Source: Acidobacteriota bacterium
Lineage (GTDB): Bacteria > Acidobacteriota > Blastocatellia > Pyrinomonadales > Pyrinomonadaceae
NCBI GenBank assembly: GCA_024640445.1
Contig: JAHEEZ010000003.1
Coordinates: 1-35,992 of the forward strand
Length of the DNA: 35,992 nt
Reading direction: 5' to 3'
The translations under genes and the position numbers were made by a program. How positions within the stretch are numbered: the stretch's first letter is position 1; each line of letters begins with the position of its first letter. The notes under the pieces are model-generated. The model did no database searches and was not told the origin of the DNA. It worked only from the letters and a program-made list of their open reading frames with translations. Below, piece after piece: positions 15,436 to 24,437 of the stretch.

Positions 15436-15575
15436 CAGGTTCCGGAAGCTCTCATGATCAGCGATACTTCGGCTCACCCGTAATCTCTTTCGATCTATAA
15501 GTTTTTTGAGAACGCGCCGTCGGCAAATGCGAGGCCGGACAGGGCGTTGGTGTCTTTGGATAGCGGCCAGACCAT

Positions 15576-17357
15576 ATGACCTTTGAGATCATCCTCGTCC
15601 TTGCGGTGGCATTTTCCGCCGTAGTGCTCTTCGCCACTGAGAAACTTTCGGTCGACGTAGTGGCGATCGTGGTGATGGCGATCCTGCTGCTATCCGGGGT
15701 CGTGACTCCTGACGAGGGGATCGCGGGCTTCAGCAACAAAGCGACGGTCACCGTTGCCGCGATGTTCATACTAAGTACCGCGCTTTTCAAAACCGGTGCC
15801 GTCCGCTATTTGGGCTGGGCCGCATCGCGCCTCTTCAAGCGAAGCTATTGGTTGGGCCTGGTCGTCGTTCTTGTCTCGGTCGGTTTCTTTTCCGCATTCA
15901 TAAACAATACTCCGGTGGTCGCGATCTTCATTCCGATATTGCTGGGCGTCGCAAAAGACCTGAAAGTCAGCACCTCGAAACTGCTGATGCCGATGTCATT
16001 TGCGTCAATGCTGGGCGGGATCTGTACGCTGATCGGCACCTCGACGAATATTCTGGTCAGTTCGATCGCGGAAGAAAATGGCCTGAAGGAATTCTCGATG
16101 TTTGAATTCGCCCCAATAGGACTGATCTTCTTCGCTATTGGGATGATCTATATGCTGACCTTTGGGATCAGAATGATCCCGGAGCGCAGGACCGAAGGTG
16201 ATCTGATCGAGAGCTTCAGCCTGCAGGAATACATTACAGAGATCGTACTGCTGGATGACGCTTCTTCTGCCGGAAGGGCGATCAAAGATGCTCCGATCGT
16301 CAAGGAGATCGATCTAACCATCCTGGAAGTTCACCGGGGCAAACAGGTCTACTCGGTTCCTTCGCCCAATCTGGTCCTCCATTCGGGAGACATTCTAAGG
16401 ATCCGGTGTGACCTCGACAAGGTAAAGAAACTCCAGGCACGCGAGGGCATCCTCTTCAAGCCTCAGTTCAAGTGGCACGATGCCGATGTAGAATCCGAGG
16501 ACACGAGGCTGGTCGAAGCGGTCGTCGCCCTTAACTCGAATTTTATAGGCAAGACGCTCAAGGATCTTCGGTTTCGCGAGATATTCGGCGCTACCGTCCT
16601 CGCCTTGCGCCACAGGGGCAAACTGATGCGCGAGAAACTCTCGGAAACCCAGCTCGACGCCGGCGACGCGCTGCTTCTGGAAATCAAGAAGGACCGTTAC
16701 AACCAGCTGCGCCAGAGCCCCTCGTTCGTCATCATTTCGGAAGTGGAATATGAGAGATTCCGAAAGCGGAAGATCATTCCCGCCATAATGATAGTGCTCG
16801 GCGTGATCGCCACCGCGACGTTTGGTGTGCTCCCGATCGTGGTTAGCTCCATCGTCGGTTCACTTCTTCTCGTTCTCGTCGGATGTATCACGATGGAAGA
16901 GGCCTACAAGGCGATCGAGTGGCGCATAATCTTCCTTCTGGCCGGAGTGCTGACGCTTGGGGTGGCGCTGGAAAGGAGCGGCGCCGCCGAACTGCTTTCC
17001 GATGCTCTGGTTGAATATGTAGGTCCGTGGGGCGGCCCGGTCGTTTTGATGTCTGCTTTCTTTCTCTTTACATCGCTCCTCACCGGCGCGATGTCGAACA
17101 ATGCCACCGCCGCACTGCTGGCGCCAATCGCGATCGCCGCAGCGCACACGATGCAGGTCAGCCCCCGACCATTTCTCGTCGCCGTCACGGTCGCCGCCTC
17201 AGCAAGTTTTATGACCCCAGTCGGCTATCAAACCAACACGCTCATCTACGGCCCTGGCCAGTACAGATTCAACGATTTTCTGAAGGTAGGGACACCTTTG
17301 AATATAATGTTGTGGCTGGCGGCTACTTTCCTGATCCCGTATTTCTGGGCATTTTGA
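15576..17357 (+). CDS. SLC13/DASS-type anion permease with RCK_C (TrkA-C) domains, copy 1
   Basis: 593 residues. Many hydrophobic helices flank a soluble middle part (about residues 205-390). That part contains two RCK_C-like stretches, around [21 protein letters not shown] and [20 protein letters not shown]. This architecture is typical of the bacterial sodium/sulfate or dicarboxylate symporters annotated SLC13 or citrate transporter (SAC1-like). The N-terminal half has [14 protein letters not shown] and [12 protein letters not shown]. The C-terminal half has [16 protein letters not shown] and [20 protein letters not shown]. The second repeat has Ser-Asn-Asn where the neighbour has Ser-Asn-Thr. 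The ribosome site is weak, and the 5' leader holds hairpins and a small frame. The substrate is not determinable from sequence. Confidence 0.88.
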   Translation: MTFEIILVLAVAFSAVVLFATEKLSVDVVAIVVMAILLLSGVVTPDEGIAGFSNKATVTVAAMFILSTALFKTGAVRYLGWAASRLFKRSYWLGLVVVLVSVGFFSAFINNTPVVAIFIPILLGVAKDLKVSTSKLLMPMSFASMLGGICTLIGTSTNILVSSIAEENGLKEFSMFEFAPIGLIFFAIGMIYMLTFGIRMIPERRTEGDLIESFSLQEYITEIVLLDDASSAGRAIKDAPIVKEIDLTILEVHRGKQVYSVPSPNLVLHSGDILRIRCDLDKVKKLQAREGILFKPQFKWHDADVESEDTRLVEAVVALNSNFIGKTLKDLRFREIFGATVLALRHRGKLMREKLSETQLDAGDALLLEIKKDRYNQLRQSPSFVIISEVEYERFRKRKIIPAIMIVLGVIATATFGVLPIVVSSIVGSLLLVLVGCITMEEAYKAIEWRIIFLLAGVLTLGVALERSGAAELLSDALVEYVGPWGGPVVLMSAFFLFTSLLTGAMSNNATAALLAPIAIAAAHTMQVSPRPFLVAVTVAASASFMTPVGYQTNTLIYGPGQYRFNDFLKVGTPLNIMLWLAATFLIPYFWAF

Positions 17358-17382
17358 TTCGGATCCGCTTCAGTCCATTTCT

Positions 17383-19173
17383 ATGACGTTCGAGATAGCA
17401 TTTGTACTCGGAGTTGCGGTTTGCGCGGTAATACTCTTTGCGACCGAGAAGTTCTCTGTGGATGTCGTCGCAATTGTTATTATGGCGACACTTATCGCAT
17501 CCGGGATCGTTACTCCTGAAGAAGGGATTTCCGGATTTAGCAACAAGGCGACAGTAACGGTCGCCGCTATGTTCGTTTTGAGCGCAGGCCTTTTCAAGAC
17601 CGGTGCGGTCAGTTTTCTTGGCACTCTCACAACGCGGATATTCAAGAAGAACTACTGGCTGGGTCTCATCTCGGTCATGGTGTTTGTTGGGTTCTTCTCT
17701 GCGTTCATCAACAATACCCCCGTCGTCGCGATCTTCATCCCTATCCTCCTGGGGGTCGCGAAGAAACTCAAATCAAGCACCTCGAAGCTGTTGATGCCGA
17801 TGTCGTTCGCCTCCATGTTCGGCGGAATTTGCACTTTGATCGGTACGTCTACGAATATCCTTGTGAACTCCATAGCGGAAAAGGAAGGCCAGCCCGCATT
17901 CTCAATGTTCGAGATCGCACCTCTCGGGCTCGTGATGTTCGCTATCGGAACCGCATACATGCTGACCATCGGCATAAGGCTGATTCCTGATCGAAGGGCG
18001 GAGGGAGATCTGCTGGAAAGCTTCAAACTTCGCGAATACATAACCGAAGTCGTGCTTCTGGAAGACTGCTCATCAGTCGACGTCCCGATCAAAGACGCAC
18101 CGCTCGTAAAAGACATCGCGATAAACATCATCGAGATCCAGCGCGGTGAAACGACGATTTCGCTGCCCGCTGCAACCGAGGTCCTGAGGGCGGGCGATGT
18201 CCTGCGTGTTCGGTGTGATCTGGAGAAGTTCAAGAAGATACAGCGACGGGAAGGCGTGCTATTTAAGCCGCAGTACAGATGGCAGGACGAAGACATTGCC
18301 GGAGGCGAGACAAAGTTGGTCGAAGCGGTCATTGCACCGAACTCGGAGTTCGCGGGAAAGACCCTCCGGGACCTGAAATTCCGCGAAGCGTTTGGCGCGA
18401 CGGTGTTGGCGCTGCGCCACAGAGGCGTGCTGATGCGCGACAGACTTTCAGAAACAAAACTTGACGCTGGCGACGCCTTGCTACTCGAAGTGCGTTTGCG
18501 CCGATTCCCGCAGCTTAAGCAAAGTCCCGCGTTTGTCATCATTTCAGAGGTGGAGCAGGAGCAATACCGCAAACGTATGATCATTCCCGCGCTTTTGATC
18601 GTTTCGGGTGTGATCGTGACTGCAAGCTCTGGAATGCTCGACATAGTCGCAAGTGCGATCATTGGTTCAATACTCTTGATCCTTATCGGATGTATCAAGA
18701 TGGAAGAGGCCTACAAGGCGATCGAGTGGAGGATCATTTTCCTTCTGGCCGGCGTCCTCGCGCTGGAAGCCGCCATGACGAACAGTAAGGCGGGGGAGTT
18801 GGTTTCCTCGCAGATAATCGCGACGGTCGGGGTATGGGGGCCGATCGCCATGGTCTCGGCATTCTACCTGATGACCTTTATCCTGACGGAGATGATGTCA
18901 AACACTGCGACCGCGGCTCTGCTGACCCCGGTGGCGATCGCGACAGCCAATTCGCTGGGCGTGAATCCAAGGCCATTTCTCGTTGCAGTCATGTTCGCGG
19001 CATCGGCGAGTTTTATGACACCCGTCGGCTACCAGACCAACACTCTGATCTATGGTCCGGGCCAGTACCGGTTTGCCGATTTCCTGAAAGTCGGAACCCC
19101 ATTGAACATACTTTTCTGGATCACCGCGACACTCCTGATACCGTATTTCTGGACCTTCGAACTAGCCCACTGA
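17383..19173 (+). CDS. SLC13/DASS-type anion permease with RCK_C (TrkA-C) domains, copy 2
   Basis: 596 residues, strongly similar to the gene just upstream over its whole length. The N-terminal and C-terminal membrane parts are near-identical in places ([45 protein letters not shown]). The cytosolic middle is more divergent. It carries the same two RCK_C-like segments ([41 protein letters not shown]). The cation/substrate loop of the second repeat reads [11 protein letters not shown]. The gene starts 25 bases after copy 1, so the two form an operon from a tandem duplication. They may have different substrates or form a heteromer; neither can be shown here. Confidence 0.88.
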   Translation: MTFEIAFVLGVAVCAVILFATEKFSVDVVAIVIMATLIASGIVTPEEGISGFSNKATVTVAAMFVLSAGLFKTGAVSFLGTLTTRIFKKNYWLGLISVMVFVGFFSAFINNTPVVAIFIPILLGVAKKLKSSTSKLLMPMSFASMFGGICTLIGTSTNILVNSIAEKEGQPAFSMFEIAPLGLVMFAIGTAYMLTIGIRLIPDRRAEGDLLESFKLREYITEVVLLEDCSSVDVPIKDAPLVKDIAINIIEIQRGETTISLPAATEVLRAGDVLRVRCDLEKFKKIQRREGVLFKPQYRWQDEDIAGGETKLVEAVIAPNSEFAGKTLRDLKFREAFGATVLALRHRGVLMRDRLSETKLDAGDALLLEVRLRRFPQLKQSPAFVIISEVEQEQYRKRMIIPALLIVSGVIVTASSGMLDIVASAIIGSILLILIGCIKMEEAYKAIEWRIIFLLAGVLALEAAMTNSKAGELVSSQIIATVGVWGPIAMVSAFYLMTFILTEMMSNTATAALLTPVAIATANSLGVNPRPFLVAVMFAASASFMTPVGYQTNTLIYGPGQYRFADFLKVGTPLNILFWITATLLIPYFWTFELAH

Positions 19174-19213
19174 AGCTTCGCGTGTGCGAGGTGCCGGGTT
19201 TTCGGTTATAATG

Positions 19214-19241
19214 TTGACAAAAATGTAAAGATTAATAAACT
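19214..19241 (+). promoter_or_regulatory. Promoter of the Nfu gene (TTGACA-16-TAAACT)
   Basis: A perfect -35 TTGACA, then 16 bases and a weak TAAACT. The following bases are AT-rich. The start codon is at 19280, 38 bases after the -10. Confidence 0.5.
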
Positions 19242-19279
19242 AGTAAATTCGTATTAAGAAAGAGAGAAGTTACCAAGCA

Positions 19280-19840
19280 ATGCCGAAAATATCTGACATC
19301 CAGGAAACACCCAATCCAAACGCGGTCAAGTTCATCTTGAAGGAACCCGTCTCGCACGGCACTTCGCATTCCTTCAAATCCGCCGAAGACGCCGAAGATA
19401 ATGTACTCGCGAAGTCGATCTTTTTGGTTGGAGACGTCGTGTCCGTATTTTATATGGACAAGATGATCACGGTGGAAAAGACCGACGAAGCCGATTGGGA
19501 CGAGGTCCTGCCCGTGCTTGCGGTTCCGATCCGGGCGGCAGAGTCTGTTGCAGCGGGCAACGGCAACGCGGCGACAGCCGTCGGAGGCGCGATTGCCGCG
19601 GCGGTTTCCGACGATCCGGTGATAGCTGAGATCAATGAACTTCTGGACGATCGGATAAGACCGTATCTTGCGAGCGACGGCGGCTGGCTTGAAGTAATAG
19701 GTCTTGAGGAGAATGTGCTGAAGATCCGCTACGAAGGAGCATGCGGCAGTTGTCCAAGTTCTTTGACGGGCACTCTGATGGCGATCGAGAACATGATCAG
19801 AGACGAGATTGACGAGAGGATCGAGGTTGTGGCCATCTGA
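19280..19840 (+). CDS. Nfu-type iron-sulfur cluster carrier (Nfu_N plus NifU C-terminal domain)
   Basis: 186 residues in two parts. The first (about 1-90, IQETPNPNAVKFILKEPVS, FKSAEDAEDNVLAKSIFLVGDVVSVFYMDKMITVEK) is the Nfu N-terminal domain known from mitochondrial NFU1. An Ala/Gly-rich linker follows (about 90-112). The second (about 113-186) is the NifU C-terminal domain with the cluster-binding CGSCPSS in the usual ACGSCPSSLTGTL context. Two such proteins bind a 4Fe-4S cluster between their CxxC motifs and pass it to apo-enzymes. No isc or suf genes are adjacent. A single promoter lies upstream, and a 244-base gap follows. Confidence 0.93.
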   Translation: MPKISDIQETPNPNAVKFILKEPVSHGTSHSFKSAEDAEDNVLAKSIFLVGDVVSVFYMDKMITVEKTDEADWDEVLPVLAVPIRAAESVAAGNGNAATAVGGAIAAAVSDDPVIAEINELLDDRIRPYLASDGGWLEVIGLEENVLKIRYEGACGSCPSSLTGTLMAIENMIRDEIDERIEVVAI

Positions 19841-19926
19841 TCGCGTCCACTGATCCTTACTCCTATCCTCTTTTCCTCCATCGAATTACGGGAGCTTGCC
19901 TTTAAACATCTTTAAAAAACTACTCC

Positions 19927-19956
19927 TTGACATAGTTCTTCCATATTGGTCATAAT
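19927..19956 (+). promoter_or_regulatory. Promoter of the 620-residue gene (TTGACA-18-CATAAT)
   Basis: Perfect -35 TTGACA with CATAAT (5/6) 18 bases later, inside the 244-base non-coding stretch 19841-20084. The GTG start is about 130 bases further on, giving a long leader in which no clear structure was seen. Confidence 0.5.
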
Positions 19957-20084
19957 TCAAAAGGTGGTGTTTCCCCTCAAAATGCCTTCACGTCTCGAAC
20001 GATCTCTTAATAAATTCATACCTGCCAGCCAACTGCCTTTCCATCTGAAATTGCGTTTGTCTGACCCTACGGAGGATTAACATA

Positions 20085-21947
20085 GTGAACAGTGAAGAAC
20101 TGGAACAAAGTTTGCGCGCCGAATTCGAAAACTATCTGAAGGACGTATTCAGCGAGATCAAACAGGAAGTTTCCGGCTTTCAGGAAAAACTCGACTCCGA
20201 GTTCAGGGAACACAGGTCCCGCGTGAACGCAGCTCTTGAAGAGTTGGCTTCGAAACTTGCTACGGAAAGGCAGTTTGAGAACAGTTTCACGGAAACGGTT
20301 ACGGAACACTTAAGGCTTGCAAAGGATGAAGGCGCGCGAATAACCGCGATGGCCTTTGCTGAAGCTGAGGAGCTGCGCGACGAGCATATTGCGAGTCAGC
20401 AGGCAGCGGTTCCCGATTATGCGGGGCTCCGGGACGCGATCTCCGATATCACCACGCGTTCGACGCAGGCGGAGATATTAAAGTCACTGGTCAGCCACGC
20501 GGCAGAATTTACGGCGCGTGGCGCGTTCTTCATTGTCAAAAACGAACATCTTGTGGGTTGGAGGGTGTTTGGTCAGGAAGATCATCCGGAACCGGATGTG
20601 GTTCGCGATGTGTACTTCCCGCTTTCTTCAGACACGGCTCTCAGCGAAGCGGTCAATTCCCTTTCGACCGTACGCAGCCTTGGTCACGGCACCGACGGCG
20701 TCATGTACCTTGACCGCCTGGGCTTCGGCGGTTCAAATCAAATGTTCGCCGTTCCTTTGGTCGCCCGTGGGCGCGGAGTCGCGGTCCTGTACGCGGATGC
20801 AGGGGATAACGGCGGGGCGGTGAATATCGAAGCGATCGAAACACTTGTACAGATCGCGGGAATGACAGTTGAACTTCTCGCGGCCGCTCCCGGAACGAAC
20901 TTTGCTCCGACTGACACTTCTTCGTTCGTTCATGAAGACTCAGGGGTCGCATCCGAGCCCGTCCACGAATGGGAGAGTGTTGAAAGCGAGGGGGAACAAG
21001 ATGCCGAACCTGTTTCGGAGGCCGTTGCGGAGTATCAGGAAGTTGAACCGGAGGCCGAAGAAAGGGAACCGGCAGGGTTCAGTTTCACGCCTTCGGAAGT
21101 GTCAGAAACTGAACAAGCGGAAGAAAGCTCTTTTGAAGCTGAGCCGGCTGTCGAAGCCGAGGCGACGGAATGGAACTCTACGAGCGAGGATTTTGCTGAA
21201 GAATTTGAGCCCGAAGGAGATGCGCTTTCCGCGGAGCAGAGGTTTGATGCCGAGGTAGACCAACTCTATGAGGTATCCGAAGCCGTCGAGTACGCGGAGC
21301 CCGAACTTGTGGAAGCTGCATCTTCTGAAGATGTCGTAGAAACGGTTGATGCGGTCAGCGAAACGGATGAATCCGAGGAAACTCCGGATATGTCATTCGA
21401 CTTTGCCTCGAGCCCGGTCCAGGAATCGGAACACGAAGAAGGACCCGTAGAGTCGTTCGAATATAAAAGCCTGGATGAAGAAGTCGAGATGGCGGAAGCC
21501 GATTTCGAAGCCGAGGAATCCGAGAGCGACGAAAAAGAGCCTGAATATCAGCCGGTCGCGGAAGCCGTCAACGTATCTTCAGAGCAGGCGGCAGTAGCTG
21601 AGACAGCGGCTCCCGCACGGCCGCGATTTGGAAACAGGAACATCGACCTTCCGATCGAAGTTTCAGAATCCGAACGACAGTATCATAATGCGGCCAGACG
21701 ATTCGCCAGACTCCTGGTATCAGAGATCAAGCTTTATAACGAGCAGAAGGTGAACGATGGCTGCGAGGCGAATGACCTGTACGACAGGTTGAAAGAGGCT
21801 ATCGACCGCTCTCGCGAAATGTACGAAAAACGCGTCCATGGTCCGGTTGCCGAAACTTTTGACTACTTCGATTACGAATTGGTGAACAATCTGGCGCAAG
21901 GCGACAAATCGAAGCTTGGGGGCTCTTACCCCGGTCCAACCGTCTGA
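20085..21947 (+). CDS. Coiled-coil / GAF-like / acidic-linker protein with conserved C-terminal helix domain, unknown function
   Basis: 620 residues from a GTG start with GGAGG 9 bases before it. Residues about 1-110 form a charged coiled coil (SEELEQSLRAEFENYLKDVF). Residues about 115-275 look like a GAF domain (AEILKSLVSHAAEFTARGAFFIVK, MFAVPLVARGRGVAVLYADA). Residues about 285-520 are extremely rich in Glu, Ser and Val and probably disordered. The last about 95 residues form a separate conserved block (QYHNAARRFARLLVSEIKLYN, RLKEAIDRSREMYEKRV, FDYFDYELVNNLAQGD). From memory, such C-terminal blocks occur in uncharacterised acidobacterial proteins. No catalytic residues are evident. The gene ends in a strong terminator, and a transglycosylase lipoprotein gene follows. 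Confidence 0.75.
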   Translation: MNSEELEQSLRAEFENYLKDVFSEIKQEVSGFQEKLDSEFREHRSRVNAALEELASKLATERQFENSFTETVTEHLRLAKDEGARITAMAFAEAEELRDEHIASQQAAVPDYAGLRDAISDITTRSTQAEILKSLVSHAAEFTARGAFFIVKNEHLVGWRVFGQEDHPEPDVVRDVYFPLSSDTALSEAVNSLSTVRSLGHGTDGVMYLDRLGFGGSNQMFAVPLVARGRGVAVLYADAGDNGGAVNIEAIETLVQIAGMTVELLAAAPGTNFAPTDTSSFVHEDSGVASEPVHEWESVESEGEQDAEPVSEAVAEYQEVEPEAEEREPAGFSFTPSEVSETEQAEESSFEAEPAVEAEATEWNSTSEDFAEEFEPEGDALSAEQRFDAEVDQLYEVSEAVEYAEPELVEAASSEDVVETVDAVSETDESEETPDMSFDFASSPVQESEHEEGPVESFEYKSLDEEVEMAEADFEAEESESDEKEPEYQPVAEAVNVSSEQAAVAETAAPARPRFGNRNIDLPIEVSESERQYHNAARRFARLLVSEIKLYNEQKVNDGCEANDLYDRLKEAIDRSREMYEKRVHGPVAETFDYFDYELVNNLAQGDKSKLGGSYPGPTV

Positions 21948-21965
21948 AACAAAGGCAAGTCTGCC

Positions 21966-22003
21966 AACGGCCGTCTGATATAATGTCAGGCGGCCGTTTG
22001 TTG
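21966..22003 (+). terminator. Rho-independent terminator after the 620-residue gene
   Basis: AACGGCCGTCTGA-tataatg-TCAGGCGGCCGTT is a 13-bp stem with one G-T pair. It is followed by TTGTTGTTT. The loop contains TATAAT, which could by chance resemble a -10 element. Confidence 0.8.
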
Positions 22004-22094
22004 TTTGCGCCGCCGGACACCATCCCGGCATCGAATGGTCGGCGCAGTTTCAGAATTTCTGCCGGATCAGCAATCACCAGGAGATCTATTTTCA

Positions 22095-24428
22095 ATGTAC
22101 AGCAGACCCGCAAGTCTCGGAATCCGAACCGGAAAGTTCCAATTGTTCTTCTTACCGTTCGTGCTTATAGCCTTGTTCGCTGTCGCCTGCACGGCACAAC
22201 CGCCCGAAGCCGTCGCGCTCAGTGCGCTCAGGGAAATGTCGGCGCGCGGTTCCTTCCCTCCGGAATCGGTAGTGGCGGATTTTGAAGGCCGCTACTCCGG
22301 GACTCGCGCCGGAGCTTTGGCGCGGCTTCTGCGGGCGCGGATCAAGTTCGAGAATGGCGATCCGACCGGCGCAGCGGCGCTTCTTGAATCAGATGTCTTT
22401 GCGAAAATGACCGAGCTTGGCGACTACGCGCTCTGGCTTCGCGGAAAAGCCCTGCTGGCAGTGAAGAGGGACAACGATGCACAGGATGTTCTTACTCATC
22501 TCCTGAAGCAGTATCCCGGCTCGCTCCGTGCGCGCGAGGCAAGGCTTCTCATGGCCGAAAGTATGATCGAAACCAAGGCGGCGTCAAAGGTGCCCGGCCT
22601 TCTTAAGGGGCTTATCGAATTGAACGACGGACCGGCAATAATCCTCGCCGCGCAAGCTTACGAAGAAACGGGTGATCAGAAAGGTTCGGTCAGTTTGCTC
22701 AGAAAGGCCTATTTCTTTGCCGCCGGCACGGACTCTGGAAAAGCGGCATTCGCGCGCCTGACGGAATTGGGCGAAAACACCGAACCGTCAACGGCATCGG
22801 AAATGATATCCCGAGCGAGCGAACTTCTTGAGGCTAAGCGATACTCCGACTCCGCGGAGGGCTTCGAAAAAGTGGTGTCCGGATTCCCGGGCGCCGTCAC
22901 ACCGGAAATACGTCTTAAACTCGTGACCGCATACGCGAAAGCGGGGAAGACAGCGGAGGCCTCTTCCGCGCTGAACAGAATTCCGATCGGATCTGATATC
23001 AGACAAGAAGCGCATTACCGCGTAGTGATGGGGTACGCGACAGCAAAGCAGTGGCCGGAGGCGCAGGCTCAGATCGCCGAAATGCGGAGGTCGTACGGAT
23101 CGAGCGAATGGATCCCGAAGGCGATGATCGATGCGGGCATGGAAGCGCGGGACCAAAAGCGCAGGCGTGAAGAATCGGAACTGCTTACCGCGGCGGTAAC
23201 TACATACCCGAAGGCGATAGATGTTGCGAAGGCACAGTTTGAGCTCGCCTGGCTCCAGCACGAATCCGGTAATTTCGAAATATCTTCTCGAATGCTCACC
23301 GAACATCTCGCCCGTTACGTGGACAAGGACAACACCTATCGCGGACAGACTGGATACTGGGCGGCAAGGGATTCCGAGCGTGCCGCCAAGATGGACGAAG
23401 CTTGCGCGCTTTATGACGGGACTGCCTTTCGTTACGGCGCCAACTGGTATGGCTATCTTGCGCTCGACCGCTTGACGAAACTGCGACGCGAAGGAAAATG
23501 CCAGAATCCGAAAAAGTTCTTCAGCGGATCTCTCGTGGCTGAGGCGGTAGATAATCTCAAGGTGGTTACTGTCGCAGCTGAGACGGCCGGCACGGCAGAA
23601 AAGAATCGACTGAGCAAAAGCACTGACCTGGGCGACGTGGGGTTGTTCGACTGGTCTGTGGAAGAACTTAAGGAAGCCAAGAAGACCGCCGACAACAGCC
23701 CAAGCGTAAACCTCGCTCTTGCCAGGCACTACCGTCTGAAAGGCGATAACGTAAATGCCCTTCTCGCTTTGGCCAAGAGCTACCCGGATTATGCGCAGAT
23801 GTTCCCTGAGGAAATGACGAAGGAAGAGTGGGACATCTTCTACCCGCTGGTCAACTGGGGAGATATAAAGTTCTGGGCCGGCAAGAGGAACCTGGACCCG
23901 TATCACGTTGCGGGGCTGATCCGGCAGGAGACGATCTTCAATCCGCGCGCCAAGTCGTCCGCGAACGCATATGGGCTGATGCAGCTCCTTCTTCCGACCG
24001 CTCGGACGATGGCGAGAAAGTATGGATCTGGCGCATCTTCGATCACTGCTAATTCATTGTTCGATCCGGCCGTAAACATCGAACTCGGTACGGCGTATAT
24101 GCGCGAACAACTTGATAAGTACGGAAGACTCGAGTACATGTCGGTTGCTTACAATGCGGGCCCCGGCCGCGTCGTTTCGTGGAGAAAGACGCTGCCTGGC
24201 GAGATGGACGAATTTGTTGAAGAGATACCTTTCAGCGAGACGCGCGGATACGTTAAAGGCGTGATACGGAATTCGGCTCAGTACAGGCGGCTCTACGATA
24301 TAGACGGCAGGTTCAAGGAGAACGTCGGTTCAAGCCCGCTTAGGGCGGCGATCGATTCGAAGCCTGCAAAGGCATTTGCCGCGGCTTTTCCTTATGTCAT
24401 CGTCGAACGCGCGAAAACAGGAGAATGA
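22095..24428 (+). CDS. Soluble lytic murein transglycosylase (Slt70-like) lipoprotein
   Basis: 777 residues from the ATG at 22095; the track starts 30 codons earlier. This start is preferred because MYSRPASLGIRTGKFQLFFLPFVLIALFAVACTAQ is a clean lipoprotein signal with a lipobox at AVAC, and AGGAG lies 11 bases before it. A long helical-repeat region (about 50-560, many tetratricopeptide-like units) forms the superhelical arm. The C-terminal SLT domain has IRQETIFNPRAKSSANAYGLMQLLLPTA, with the catalytic Glu, and MSVAYNAGPGRVVSW. It cleaves the beta-1,4 bond of peptidoglycan with formation of 1,6-anhydro-MurNAc. Anchoring in the outer or inner membrane is inferred. It converges with the Ppx gene, with only 9 bases between the stops. 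Confidence 0.93.
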   Translation: MYSRPASLGIRTGKFQLFFLPFVLIALFAVACTAQPPEAVALSALREMSARGSFPPESVVADFEGRYSGTRAGALARLLRARIKFENGDPTGAAALLESDVFAKMTELGDYALWLRGKALLAVKRDNDAQDVLTHLLKQYPGSLRAREARLLMAESMIETKAASKVPGLLKGLIELNDGPAIILAAQAYEETGDQKGSVSLLRKAYFFAAGTDSGKAAFARLTELGENTEPSTASEMISRASELLEAKRYSDSAEGFEKVVSGFPGAVTPEIRLKLVTAYAKAGKTAEASSALNRIPIGSDIRQEAHYRVVMGYATAKQWPEAQAQIAEMRRSYGSSEWIPKAMIDAGMEARDQKRRREESELLTAAVTTYPKAIDVAKAQFELAWLQHESGNFEISSRMLTEHLARYVDKDNTYRGQTGYWAARDSERAAKMDEACALYDGTAFRYGANWYGYLALDRLTKLRREGKCQNPKKFFSGSLVAEAVDNLKVVTVAAETAGTAEKNRLSKSTDLGDVGLFDWSVEELKEAKKTADNSPSVNLALARHYRLKGDNVNALLALAKSYPDYAQMFPEEMTKEEWDIFYPLVNWGDIKFWAGKRNLDPYHVAGLIRQETIFNPRAKSSANAYGLMQLLLPTARTMARKYGSGASSITANSLFDPAVNIELGTAYMREQLDKYGRLEYMSVAYNAGPGRVVSWRKTLPGEMDEFVEEIPFSETRGYVKGVIRNSAQYRRLYDIDGRFKENVGSSPLRAAIDSKPAKAFAAAFPYVIVERAKTGE

Positions 24429-24437
24429 CCGCCGGGT

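Noticed and set aside
17652-18698. 348-residue minus-strand ORF over the second SLC13 gene
   Set aside because: Ser/Arg-rich shadow frame with no motif; the sense frame is a clear transporter.
22788-23906. 372-residue minus-strand ORF over the transglycosylase gene
   Set aside because: Antisense shadow. The sense frame shows a lipobox and an SLT domain.
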